A DNA stretch of 64,000 nt from Triangularia verruculosa (taxonomy: Eukaryota > Ascomycota > Sordariomycetes > Sordariales > Podosporaceae): positions 124,001 to 188,000 of the forward strand of contig MU863936.1 in the NCBI GenBank assembly GCA_033296885.1. Direction: 5' to 3'. The notes under the pieces were generated by a model, which was not told the origin of the DNA, made no database searches, and was given only the letters and a program-made list of their open reading frames with translations. This document shows positions 33,823-44,981 of the stretch, one piece after another. The number at the start of each line of letters is the position of its first letter. The stretch's first letter is position 1. A program made the position numbers and the translations under genes.

Positions 33823-34537
33823 TAAACAACGATCTGCCCCATAGATGATTTATTTATGTAGCTTCGATGTCCGTTTTCGCTGTGTCGGGGTCTTCCTACG
33901 GTATGCTCAGTGTGGACAGATAATCTAGAGAGTGGGCACCATTCACATAGTTCAAAATACAGCCGAGTGTTGTAGGAGTAGTAGATACACCTTAAAGATA
34001 GCCAAAAGGCTTTTAAAGTAAGGGCTCTCTTTTCGATGCCTGTTTACTACTTACCTTACCTATCTTTTGAAGCCTTTCTTTCGTGTAGCAATCTCTCTGT
34101 GTTGGACTAGGTATCTGAATCGATACCCATTATCATGTAGCGTTTAGCATGAGACTTTCTGAGAAAGACGTGAAAGTCCCGGTGTTGAAGTTTCGTTCAG
34201 AGTCTTCGACACTTAACCGTGTAAGATAAAAAGGGTCCTCAGCACTCGGTCATATACCTACCTATCTATATGAGATCAAGCACACCGACTTTGGTTTCGA
34301 GACTGACACATTATCATACATATCTTTGATAGTTGATAGGCAGGAATGCGCAGCTTGTGGATTCACAGCCAGTAAATCTCAGCAAAATAGGATATAGGGC
34401 ATTTTCTCCCGGCTTAATACCTTAAGTTACATACTACCTTACCTTTTGCTCGTTCAACTGGTCATTCAGGAAAATGATCCCTGCAGCAAATCGTACCTAT
34501 CCCTTTCACAAACAACGCCTGCCCAAAACGATGGAAA
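33823..34537. other. Convergent intergenic region with a decayed repeat
   Basis: About 700 bases between two gene ends. Bases 33989-34081 contain AAAGATAG.CAAAAGGCTTTTAAAG and, inverted, CCTATCTTTTGAAGCC, resembling the internal units of the MITE-like family. No gene. Confidence 0.5.
33989..34081. repeat. Possible remnant of the MITE-like family
   Basis: Two inverted copies of a degenerate AAAAGATAGNNAAAAGGC unit; the terminal inverted repeats are not recognisable, so this is a weak call. Confidence 0.35.
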
Positions 34538-36431
34538 TTACTCACCCACCTCCCGGTCCTCACTCCAGTGAATATAACTAATCACCGGCCAGCTCCAAGT
34601 GACATGCCTGATCGTCTTGCCCCAGAAATACAGCGGAATCCAGCACACCAACACCGCAGCCGAGATCGCCGCCATCGTCCCATACGCATTCTGATAACCA
34701 GCCTGCTGAACCCAAGTATTCGTATAAAACGACAGCAAAAACCCAAACAAACTCTTGAACCCCATCACAGCGAGCGTGATTTCTCCCGCCACCGGCCTGT
34801 AAGCGTCAATAACATAAACCAAGGCAACGTTCGTCCCCTGCACAATAGCAAAGTTCACTATTTTCTCGTCAGCACTCGTTCTCCAGCATGGGGTCAGAAA
34901 AACTTACACAGCGCAATCCCCAAATTCGGCACCATCCAATGCGCCCCCTTCTCAATCCCCACCCCAAACACCACCAACCCCAACGGCGCGGTAATCATCG
35001 CCGGAATCATCGCCGGCAGCCTCATCTCGGGATCTCTAATGCCGTCGTTCCTCTTGGTGAAGTAATCCGCCACTTTGTCACCCCACCACCCACCGAGCGG
35101 GATGCCAGCCAAACTACCCACCAAAGCCGAGACAAAGCACACACCTACCTGCCAGGACTTGAACTTGTATGTTGCCTCGTAGGCGATCTCCACGTTGGAG
35201 GTCATAGCCACCAGGAAACCAATTGTGGCGGCCTCGACGAGGGCAGCCCAGAGAACAGGAGGAAGGCATATTAGCCCGAGAGGACGAACGGTGAGTTTGA
35301 AGAAGGACTCGTGGGTGATGGTGCCGTGGAAGATTTTGAGGGTGGAGAGGTAGGAGGCTTTCTTTGGGAGAGAGGTGGAGACGCCGCGGCGGGATTCGGG
35401 GTCGGAGATGGTCGTGACGGGGTTTTTCTCGGTGGAGGAGCGCTGGTTGGGGGTGCCGGTGGAGGAGCTGTCGTCGCGGGGGGTCTCGCGGATGTAGGCT
35501 GTTTCCGGGAAGGCGAAGAAGGCGATGAGGAGGACGAGGCCGACGAGGGCGGAGGCGACTTGGAAGATCACGCGCCAGTGGTGGTCGATTGTGATGACAC
35601 TGGAAAAATGGAATGCTTAGATTTCGGTATAGGGGGAGGGTGGTTGGGAGAGGGTGCTTACCCAGAGATGATGAGACCGATGGCTACACCGACGGCGAGG
35701 AAGGAGCTGTACAAAGCCATGACGGTGCCACGCTCGTGGAGGAAGAAGATATCGGCGATGGTGATGGGGGCGATTGTCTCGGCGGCACCGGCACCAAAGC
35801 CCATGAGGACACGGCCGGCGAGGAAACCGCCGTACGAGCGTTCAAAACAGAGCCAGACAGCGGAGGCCTGAGATTCTTGTTAGTCACTGTCCTCTTATCT
35901 CTTCCGTGGCCCTCGACTTACAAAGTAAAGCAAATAGCTAAAGACATATGTCGGCCGACGCCCCCACTTGTTGGCAACAGGCACCCAGAAGAAGTTTCCA
36001 ATACCTTGCATGAGAGCACAGGTGGTGAAGAAGTAGGCCACCTTGGCCACAGCCTCATGGAAGAGCTTGGGGTTTCTTCCCGGGTGAGCCCCGACGAAGA
36101 ACTCCATGGTGATGTTGACCATGGCAATGGAAGGGCCAGCCGCAAGAAAGTTGCAGATCATCATGGCCAGGCAGATGACCGTTGCCATGTAATACTTGTA
36201 CCATTGCGGCCTGTGAGAGTTAGCTATATGCTGTTGTTTCGATACGGAGAACGAGGAGACATACCAGTTCAGTGGGTCATTGGGGTCTGAAGATGGCGTT
36301 GGGATCAAGATGATTTCGTTCGTGCTTTGGTCACGGAGACGAACGTTGCCGAGGGTGACCTGTCTCTTCTTCTCAACACGGTCCCCATGATGATTGGCCT
36401 CCAGAGGGGCTGCAATATGATCCCCAGCCAT
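34538..36431 (-). CDS. Major facilitator superfamily transporter (DHA1 / HOL1-like)
   Basis: Plasma-membrane proton-coupled or facilitated transporter. Minus-strand exons 36431-36265, 36210-35922, 35867-35662, 35599-34908, 34857-34538; 557 residues. About 12 hydrophobic segments in two blocks separated by a charged loop (the region with DDSSSTGTPNQRSS). The loop 2-3 motif appears as PVANKWGRRPTYV, a form of the MFS G-x-x-x-D/N-R-x-G-R-R signature, and loop 4 has GRVLMGFGAGAAETIAP. The NPKLFHEAVAKVAYFFTT opening resembles the fungal HOL1-like subgroup. ATG at 36431 chosen; longer frame upstream starts only with TTG and contains a leader intron. Substrate unknown. Shares a 2.4-kb divergent region with the transcription factor to the right. 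Confidence 0.88.
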
Positions 36432-36443
36432 GATCTCTCCTTG

Positions 36444-36503
36444 CTGAGAGTTAGTACCTGGCAAGACATGAAAGGGGGAGCCGAGCTGGTGAGATAGATA
36501 TAC
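36444..36503 (-). other. Predicted 5' UTR intron of the MFS transporter
   Basis: On the minus strand GAGCAG|GTATATC opens at 36503, a GTACTAAC branch point follows and the acceptor CTCTCAG ends at 36444, thirteen bases before the ATG at 36431. Inferred from splice signals. Confidence 0.5.
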
Positions 36504-36921
36504 CTGCTCAAAGACCAATATTTGACCAAGGCAATAATAAATCAGGGGCTATTGGGGCGTCCCAAATATGATGTTTGTGTTCCCTGAAGAGGATCAGGCC
36601 TCTCTTCTAGCTTCGATCCTTCGTCCAGAGTGGCGTCGGAAAAGGAGGACCTGGCACAACAACCTAAAAGCCGAGTCGGTCAGGAGCAACTAGTGCTGCG
36701 AAGTTCTGTTATCATATACTCCTCGCTCATCCGCGCCAGGAAAAGGCCGAGACGGCTTTCCCTCACGGGCTCTTTGGGCGACTGCTACATACACAAGACC
36801 GATACAGTGACAGTGTGAGTTGTAATATGCAAAAAGACAGTTACAATCCCTGCATCTTGAATACGTCTTGGCTCGCTCCTTGGCACAGGGGAGGTCGACT
36901 TGTCGCGGCGCATTGCCCACC

Positions 36922-37256
36922 CACGTCCTGGACAAAATAACTGGCACTGCAAAGCGGGAATATAATATTGAAAGATGATCAAAAGGCCATGAGATAGTTA
37001 AAAGACCTTAAAAGATAGTTAAAATGCCTTAAAACATAGTTAAAAGGCTTAAAAGATAGTTGAAAGGCCTTAAAAGATAGTTAAAATATTTTAAAAATAG
37101 TTAAAAGGCCTTGGAAGATATCGTAAATACTTTAAAAGATATTTTTACCGTGTTAAAAGATAGTAATAAGCTTAAAGAAGATAGTTAATAGGCCTTTTCT
37201 ACTATTCTTAAGATGTGATCCTGACTTGCAGTACCAATTATTTTGTCTACAGCGTG
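36922..37256 (+). mobile_element. MITE-like element, copy 3 (best-preserved, with internal tandem units)
   Basis: About 335 bp. Left end CACGTCCTGGACAAAATAAC then TGGCACTGCAAAGCGGG; right end on the minus strand CACGCTGTAGACAAAATAAT then TGGTACTGCAAGTCAGGATC. Between them lie about ten degenerate ~21-nt units of the type AAAAGATAGTTAAAAGGCC. Orientation opposite to copies 1 and 2. No open reading frame. Confidence 0.8.
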
Positions 37257-38832
37257 CCACCCTAGCCCACCATTGCCGGTGCTGGGATCTCATGGGACTG
37301 TACCTTATGCCATCGGTTGCACTGCATGTTCCAGTGCCACCCTTGTTTAAACTCCCAACCTGTGTTTTTATATTTGAACCACCAGAACGGCAGGCCCAAC
37401 ACCCGCCCATACACGGAGCTCCGAATAGCTTTGCTGGGCAGCCTTAACTCCTGAAGAGAAGACCGCGAGGAAGCATTCCGTAGCTCCGTAAGGGCTGATG
37501 GGTGAGTGTGCTCGGCGGTGAGGCAATATGGGAGTGAGCAAAAGACGATATGTTTTCTGCCCATCACAGTACCAAGCATTAATGAAACCAGCCGGTGTCT
37601 GCACGCACAGACTCGGTTCCGAATCCATCTCTGAATCTCACCGCCATGAGACAGGTTGGGGGGATGTGATGGTATAGCGGCTGATAGCTCCGTTCCAACT
37701 CCCGGGGGTGGTATAGAGTCGACGGGCCGCCCTACCACCTGGGAGACGGCTGGCTTTCCTGGTTGAGTACCTAGCAAGGGTGGTGAGAAGGGACAAGACC
37801 GAATGTTATTGCCTACCCTCCTTCGTGGCCATCTTGGGTGGCAGTTGAGCGGTTGCAGGCAAAGATGAGTAGTTGTTGGCTCATCATGGCATTGTGACTT
37901 TGCTAGAGGCTTGTGTTTGTGTTTCCTCAAGGGTCTGGGGCGCCGAGCCAGGACAAGACTTTGAGATATATTGCCTTGTGGGTCTTGCGGACTTCCCCAA
38001 CATTGGCATCTTAAGCTTATCTCAATGTCACTGTCTCCAGACGCGTTGCATGGGGTCGTGATGCTTCTCTTTGATGGCTGCTGAAAATCCCATAGCAGTT
38101 TCAAATAATGAACATGGTCCCAGACTGGTGGACTCGCGGTATTGATGCTGTACCAGAACCATCATTATCGTCAGATGGGCACAGTTGGTGCGAATGCAGC
38201 GCCGGGTGTCCCAGTCGCCAAATCAATATACGCTGCAGTTTTGATTGCTTGGGATGCAACGACCAATTTGTGGTAAAAAAGCCCAATGCCTGGTTTGCCG
38301 TTAGTCGCTTGGGTCTTTGAGCATTCGGAACCGAGGGCTTCGGAAGGCGGGCACTACTCGGGCACAGTGAACCCAACGAGTCTTCCTCATTTAAGGGAGG
38401 CACAGTCATGGCTTGCTCTGCCGGATCTTCAGTCGATGATCAGATGCACTCAGAGAGTTGCACCAGGATTGCCTGCCGAGCGTTTGCTGCGAAACATTAG
38501 TGGAGACCACCCACTGAGTGACGCTGTCTTCAAGCTGGCGTGCCAAGCATGGGGCCGCTGAATGGGGGAACGCGTGGCCTGGCCAGGGTCTGGGGTCGAG
38601 GTCACTGCTCTTGACAAGAGACGACGGGAGCCAAGTTGAACATCAAGTTCACTTCCTTGTCTGTCAAAAGTTACAAGTGTCGCCGACATCTGCATTTTAG
38701 CAAGCGGACATGAGCAATTGACAACCGGCTTGTTCCACCACATCTCCGTTGGCCAGTCGGTGTGCCTCAATGATGCCAGCGCTACCATGACCCAGAGTCA
38801 CACCCAATTGATAGACTTCTCGCCAATCCACC

Positions 38833-41800
38833 ATGTATCCCATCAGGAAACTCATCGACCCACCAATTAATAATTCCGTGCCTCTTCACGGCCAGTCCCA
38901 GTCGGTAGTTGCTCCACCCAGCCTTCCGCTCTCGACATCAGCCGCCGGCCCTTTGACCGGCACCGCTCTGGGTTCGGCTCCGGCCTCTTTCCCACACCCG
39001 CCTGATTCGGCCGCTTCTGCGAACTCTTCTCATTTGCAACAGCCGCAACAATCACAACTGCGAGCCCCCCATGACAAAACACTCTCACTGTATCAATGTG
39101 CTCATTGCTTACGTCGGTATTCTCGGCCTGAGCATCTACAGGTGACACCACCTGTCTCGGACTTTTGACGTCTTCACATTGCTGATCAAGATAATGGGTT
39201 AGAGACATATAGCAACCCACACACTAGGCAAGCGGTTTGTCTGTGATGTACGTCTGGGAAGCTGTGTCAAACTTATCTCACTTTATTGATACGAGGCTGA
39301 TATGCTTTGCAGATATGCTCCAAAGCTTTTGCTAGGGCAGACCTCCTCAAACGTCACCGCGCCAACCATCAAGATGAGAGTAGCAACAAACGGAAACGCC
39401 TCAGCAGCGCGGCTCCTGGTGTCGGCCGTGTTGCACATGCTTGTCAGGCATGTGCCAAGGCTAGGGTCAAGTGTGAGGAGATGAAACCGCAAGTGCCCCT
39501 GACGATGCATCACGCATTTTCTCTGAACTCAGACTGACTCCCCCCTCTCAGATGTACACGATGTAAGACCCGTGGCATAACATGTGAGGTTGCGTCATCA
39601 GAAGATGCGGCAATGCATCTGCTGCACCTTTCTGCAAACGCTCATGGTTTTGAATCTCACCCGCGGGACTCATCTCCTAGCGCTTCATCATCGCAGCATC
39701 CTCACCCAACAAGTGCCGGTGAGCCCGAGTTTCAACTGCCAGCTTTGAACCCTGCCTTGAATAACTTTCCATCGTCTTCGCGATATCAACAGTCTAGTCT
39801 TGCTAGCAACTCTGTCACGCCAGATGACCGGCAGTTCAATGAAGAATCGCAACTACCAACGCCCGAGACGCTGATGGACCAAAGCAACTCGGACAACTTC
39901 AATCGCGGTCAGGTCAACTATCATAACCAAGGCCTGAATATAATGAATCCAGACATGGAGAAAGTGCCATTCTCAGACTTCCTCCGCGACGTTCTGTATG
40001 ACCAGTCACTGGAAAGCTCAGCTAGAATGGAAGCACAAGGATTGGCTGTGCTCGACTTTTGCGATGATGTCAACTTGGACTTTCGAGATTTCGACTTTGG
40101 TCTTCTTAACAACTGGAATCCTGATGCCACACAAAATGTGCCTGATTCAACGAACGGTGATAATTCGGCAGAGGTGGCTGCCATGCGGTCGAAATTGGTC
40201 AAAATATGGACCGAATCTCCATGGCGGTGGGTTCCAAAGACGACGGATAGTGGTTACACTGAGCAATCTAACCTACCATTATTATCTAAGGATGCTCACG
40301 GAGCCATCAAACCTGACCGAGTGGTAAAGGACACACTGCATAGCTCCAACCGCGACAAGATATTGGCCATTGTTCTGAGTACATGCCGGGAAAACAGAAT
40401 GGTCAACCGTGTGGCGTCTTCATTCCCGTCAGCGGACATGATGGACACCTGGATTCACATCTTCCTGGCGGCACACATGTGTCAAGTCTCATCATGGATT
40501 CACTACGGTTCCTTCTCTATGAACCAGCAGTCTCCCGAGTGGCTTGCCATGGCCACTGCTGCTGGTGCCGTTCTCGCTCCTGTCACCACATTACGAAGAT
40601 TTGGCTTTGCCCTACAAGAAGCCGTCCGTGTATCGATTCCAGGGCGATTCGAAGAAGATAACACCAACATTGGCCTCATCGGCCCAGTCCAGGCCCTGAT
40701 GCTGGTGCAAGACGTCGGTCTCTGGAGCGGAAACCGACGAAAAATGGAAATTGCAGAATGCCATTTGTCCATACCTATCGCAATGATGCGCTACAGAGGG
40801 AAATTCACCAAGAATGCCTACCCAGACGTCATTATCCAACCCTCAGACGAAAGCAAAGTCCTCGAAGAGAAATGGAAAAAATGGTACCAGCTCGAATCAT
40901 GGAAACGCCTCGTTTTCCACGTTTATCTCCGAGATGCCCAGGTGTCCATGACACAGTTCAACAACCCGTCCATGTCCTACGCCGAGTTGACGCTTCCCCT
41001 TCCGTGCTCAAGAGAACTCTGGTTCGCCAGAACAGCAGAGGAGTTTAAGATGCGGTACTTGGAATCCCGAGCCGGCAGCGGAGAGGGCGACAATAACCGG
41101 CCCCCCTCACTAGGCGATCTATTCAGGGACATCAGACTCTTGGCCACCAACCACCACCTCTTGGACATTCAATACGCTATCAGCATCTACCTCCACGGGT
41201 TCTGGGCGTTGATATGGGAGTACCGACAACTGAAATCCGTCTTGCTTTCCTCCTCCCCTTTCCCCTCCGACACGAACCCAGAGATTCTTTTATCTCAGAG
41301 ACACACCGAACTACGACGCCAGTTGCATCTCTTCCAGTCCGTCACCAGAGGATGGCACGAGATGCTGTCTGCTCAGGAATCGATGGTGCTGCATCTCCTG
41401 CAGATGAACCTCCACGTCTCGCTCATCGACCTCCAGCTGCTGACGGGAAAAGAAGGGGAGGACCAAGCCCGGAGGGTGTACCCCCGCCTGCAGAAGTGGT
41501 GTTTGGAGAGTAGTGACAGCCGGCAGGCGCTGTACCATGCCGGGCAGATTTTCAGGTGGGGGAGGGTGTTTCCCAAGGGCCATCTCAAGGACTTTTGGGC
41601 TATTGCTGTGCACCATGCCGCGTTGTGTATATGGACCTATGGGATCGTGGTTCGGGCGTCGTTGTCGGGGCAGAAGAAGAAGGAGAAGAATGATGGGGTT
41701 GGTGGTGGGATGATGGTGGGGGGGCCGATGTTGGTGATTGATGGGGACGGTGTTGGGCGAGGGTTGGAGGAGTGGTTGATGTACGGGGGGGAGAGGTTTG

Positions 41801-42015
41801 TTGGTGTGGAGGGGTTGAGTGGGGGGGTTGGGCAGCCGGTTTCGGTGGAGGATCCGAGGGGGGTGATGGAGGTTGCGAAGGAGATTCTGCAGGCGAATTT
41901 TGCTGAGGGGATAGGGGGTGGGAATAAAGAGGGGGGGTTGCCGCCGGTGAGTGAGAATATCGTTGTTGTGCTGAGGCAATTGGGGAACGCGGCTTGGGCG
42001 GTTGGGTTTGGGTGA
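38833..42015 (+). CDS. Fungal transcription factor with two C2H2 fingers plus a Zn2Cys6 cluster
   Basis: Nuclear DNA-binding regulator. Exons 38833-39141, 39203-39247, 39313-39488, 39552-42015; 997 residues. Two C2H2 fingers: YQCAHCLRRYSRPEHLQRHIATH split by intron 1 (residues 87-109) and FVCDICSKAFARADLLKRHRANH (115-137). A basic stretch NKRKR follows, then the binuclear cluster with Cys at 162, 165, 172, 178, 181 and 188 (CX2CX6CX5CX2CX6C). The rest resembles the fungal-specific transcription factor domain (middle homology region). Intron 3 has a GC donor (GCAAGT) and splits the proline codon next to Cys178; only this splice restores the cluster. The last 90 residues are Gly-rich and encoded by very G-rich sequence. 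Divergent from the MFS gene, a possible target. Confidence 0.9.
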
Positions 42016-42452
42016 AGGACTTGAGATGGAGATGTTACATATTTCAGCTTGGATTTACATGGGGTCGGTAGATACGGTTGATATTAGTCTGTTCGATACC
42101 ACGGTCATTTTTAGCATAGGAAGGGGAGCATGTAGGTTTTCATATAAGATGGAGCGATAGTTTTGGGACCCCCCGATTTATCTTTTGGGCCCCCCCCGAC
42201 CCACACACGTCCTAGATAAAATAACTGGCACTGCAAAATGGGCATATAACATTAAAAGATAATTAAAAGGCCTTAAAAGATAATTAAAAGGCTTTAAAAT
42301 ATAGTTAAAAGGCTCTGAAAGATAATTGAAAGGCCTTAAAAAGAAAAGGATTGAATGGAAATTATTATTTATTACCTTGCCCGTTTGGCGGTTATGTACT
42401 AAACTGAATATGCCGTAAACTCGGGAAATCGTTACCATCCTGGAACAATCTG
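42016..42452. other. Convergent intergenic region with a truncated MITE-like copy
   Basis: About 440 bases between two gene 3' ends. It carries poly-C tracts and the truncated element at 42206-42343. Nothing else seen. Confidence 0.55.
42206..42343 (+). mobile_element. MITE-like element, copy 4, truncated
   Basis: Left end CACGTCCTAGATAAAATAAC then TGGCACTGCAAAATGGGC, followed by five AAAAGATAATTAAAAGGCC-type units. The other terminal repeat is missing before the next gene. Confidence 0.75.
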
Positions 42453-43457
42453 TCAACGGCCCCCACAGTCTCCCTCCCTTCTCCTCAAGAAATGTTCCAA
42501 CGAGGTGTTGTCGTTCCTCATCCCTCCCAGTCTTGAACACATCTCCTTCTGCAACACCTGAGCGAGGAACTGCTGGAGGAGGGACTTCAAAGCTGCTGTC
42601 TTGAAGCGGTGGTGGTGGTTCCTGCTACGGAGGACGTCGAGTCTGGTTTTGTTGGCCGTGTCGATGTGTATGCGGTGCTCCGGGCCGGGAAGGGATGGTG
42701 CGTTTGTGTCGATGCCAATGATCACGGTTCGTTGGGTGGTGTCGGCATCTGTGCGAAGTACTTGTTCTTGTTGACCTCGATCTGACTCATCGATCCCGAT
42801 GATCACAGTCTGTTTTGTATCGGCTATAGCAGCATCTCTTCGGTGGTCAGGAACAAAAGGGATATCCTCCTCGTCTGTTTCCTCTTCATCATAGTCGTCT
42901 GGGGTTGTGATTTGCGACTGCTGTGGGTGTTCTTTCCACCACTCCTTCCAGCCTTCATCGTTGATGTTATGCTGTGTTTGGGATCCTTCTTGCTCTGCGG
43001 GGCTGCGAAACGGGATGATTCGCTCCCATTGGTAGAGTAGTTCCTTTAACCGGTCGATTTTCTCTGCTATGAACTCTGGAGATGGTGAGTCACCAGGTGT
43101 GGTTGGTGTGATGGCCTGCTTGGCAGGCGGTGAGATGCCGTCACAGCCGTTGTTGAGAGTGAAAAAGTCGTCGAGGTCTCGAAGAAGGGTGCACGATCTG
43201 TTGTTGGGGAAGTAAAGAATGAGCTCGAGGAGGGCGGTTCTGAGGTTGGACGGGCTCAGCAGAGCAGAGGGAGCACGTATAGAAAAGGCCAACGGGAGTG
43301 ATAGGAGTGAGTTGTATGTTTGATGGTGAAGATGGGTATGAAGCTGTGGTTTTGATTTCGGTTTTGCAAGAACAACAGGCCGCGGTGGTGACGACGGTGG
43401 AGATAGGGGCAGTGTTGGTGATAAGGGGGAGGATGGTAGAGGAGGGTAGATTATCAT
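42453..43457 (-). CDS. Unknown protein with two TVIIGID motifs
   Basis: 334 residues, single exon, ATG at 43457 (MIIYPPLPSS). The open frame extends to 43565, but the residues added there look like leader. Order: Pro/Ser-rich start (residues 1-35), a helical part (LRTALLELILYFP, AEKIDRLKELLYQWERIIPF), an acidic linker (DDYDEEETDEEDIPF), then two copies of TVIIGID exactly 27 residues apart, each followed by a polar stretch, and a basic helical C-terminus (KTAALKSLLQQFLAQVLQKEM). No signal peptide or membrane segment. I know no family for it. Strand-turn-strand spacing of the repeated aliphatic motif recalls amyloid-forming repeats, an inference only. It lies in the accessory stretch beside a truncated MITE-like copy. 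Confidence 0.6.
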   Translation of the reverse strand: MIIYPPLPSSPLSPTLPLSPPSSPPRPVVLAKPKSKPQLHTHLHHQTYNSLLSLPLAFSIRAPSALLSPSNLRTALLELILYFPNNRSCTLLRDLDDFFTLNNGCDGISPPAKQAITPTTPGDSPSPEFIAEKIDRLKELLYQWERIIPFRSPAEQEGSQTQHNINDEGWKEWWKEHPQQSQITTPDDYDEEETDEEDIPFVPDHRRDAAIADTKQTVIIGIDESDRGQQEQVLRTDADTTQRTVIIGIDTNAPSLPGPEHRIHIDTANKTRLDVLRSRNHHHRFKTAALKSLLQQFLAQVLQKEMCSRLGGMRNDNTSLEHFLRRREGDCGGR

Positions 43458-43782
43458 GGTTGATTGATCGATTGCTGAGTCGCTGGAGTTATGATAGAGA
43501 GAAGAAATAATGTGGGAATAGCCAGGCAACCCAGCCCTATAAAAGGACCAAGCAAAGAGCCTCATCGAAGAGGCTCATAAAGACAGCCATCAATGGAAGA
43601 TACACATTGTTGATCGCTATTTGTTTGAGCACCCGGAAAAGCGGTTCGTGACTTGAGCCCATGGAACCCATAAGGCTGAATTGGAATGGATGCAATCTGT
43701 AGACTGAATCAGTTCTCACCTGAAACACATAACGAACAGCATGCTGTCAGCCAGCTGACCGGGGAAAGCCACGGTTGATGCA

Positions 43783-44693
43783 TTATTGGCTATCATTGCC
43801 ACTCGGAGCGGTATTAGTTGACAGCGTATCGAAGTCGTTCCCGACGGTATGGATGGCGGTTGCCTCCTCAACGCAGGTGACGCTGCGGTGGGCAGTGACT
43901 TGTGCTGCTGGAGGGTAGCACAGATAGTTCGAGGCGTCAGTCGAGTTCGTGAGGCTCCCATAAGTCGGTGATTTCACCTGCAGGACTTGAAAATCGGCTC
44001 GATATCGTAGAGTTTTTGCTCTCAGGTGGAAGCAGAGAGTGGTCGTCATTTGCATCTCTTGGCGGGTTCCAGTCGAAGCTGGGGTGCCAAGGCGGTCTAG
44101 TCTCCTTTCGACGGTCCCGAAACCTTGATCCCTGCGACAGATGTGGGGCAGGCACTCACGCTGAAACGAAACGGGCAGCGGGGCATTTGCATGCAGCCAG
44201 CGCATGAAGTTCATATTCTCTGGAACAAACTGCACCCGCCCGTCGACATCGATCTTGCTGACAAAATATGGCTGTGGATCAGATAGTTTGTAGCTCTAGC
44301 TTTATAAATCATGAAGAGAAGATGTCATAACTTATGGCTGGGAACTCCAATCGGCTTAGAGCCCAGAAAATGCGGGGTTGTTTATGCGACTCTTACATGT
44401 TATGTAACTTATGTAACTGAGGTACATACCCATACCTGGCTTGCCGTGTCAACGGAGTAAACAAACCAGCTTCGACACGCATGAAAAGGAATACCTGTTG
44501 ATATCTCGGTTTCCTCGGCAATTCTGGTAGAACCAAGCTCGCGCCGGCGACGCGTCTTGTTTTCCCGGATGCGCCTGCATGAATCTTCCTGCGCCTTGCA
44601 GCTGTCAGGGAGAGAGGCGCCAAAGTCTATGGGAATACGAAGGACGAAATATGATGTCGCATCCAACACGAAGTACAGTGACCGAATTGGCCT
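43783..44693 (-). pseudogene. Probable decayed or 5'-truncated gene, unknown product
   Basis: Two minus-strand open stretches join through good splice sites: 44693-44436 (preceded by the acceptor CATCTCTTTCAG and a GCTGAC branch) and 44271-43783 (donor CAG|GTATGG, acceptor TCCACAG). The joined frame reads through without a stop for about 248 residues (for example LYFVLDATSYFVLRIPIDFG, PYFVSKIDVDGRVQFVPENM, LCFHLRAKTLRYRADFQVLQ). No start codon could be found upstream; the sequence there is AT-rich with repeat remnants. It may be the 3' end of a gene disrupted by element insertion, or simply a gene whose first exon I missed. Family not recognised. Confidence 0.3.
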
Positions 44694-44981
44694 CTGAAAG
44701 AGATGAATAATAGAATGTTGTCAGCTTACTTAAAAATGCCGTAAACAGGTGTTTCTAGTGCTCTCAAGATCAACCTAGTGAATATAAGGCCGACTGCTTA
44801 GGTAAATATTACTATTACATCCCCTATACTAATTATCTTTAAGAGCACTGTTGTTCTGCCTCATATTATCCAAGCCTGTTGACCATTCTGCGCACCTCTT
44901 GAACAGTGTCTATCTTTGACGTCTCCTGGATAAATACCCTACAAGGCCTGCCTCGCTCTGGGAAGTGAAGACTGTGTCATA

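Larger units (their letters stand above)
36432..38832. other. Divergent region between MFS transporter and transcription factor
   Basis: About 2.4 kb containing one MITE-like element (36922-37256). A 280-codon minus frame at 37262-38104 opens with TTG and has no family features, so it is not called. No other structure recognised. Confidence 0.55.

Noticed and set aside
37262..38104. 280-codon minus-strand frame next to MITE copy 3
   Set aside because: It opens with TTG, has no domain, signal or membrane pattern, and its composition (many Arg, Pro, Cys, His) looks like translated non-coding DNA.
27631..42015. Secondary-metabolite gene cluster in the accessory island
   Set aside because: A transporter and a zinc-cluster regulator are present, but there is no polyketide synthase, peptide synthetase, terpene cyclase or tailoring enzyme.
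43557..43576. GAGCCTC/GAGGCTC hairpin near 43557 as a regulatory RNA
   Set aside because: Only 7-bp arms, no transcript context; likely chance or leader structure.
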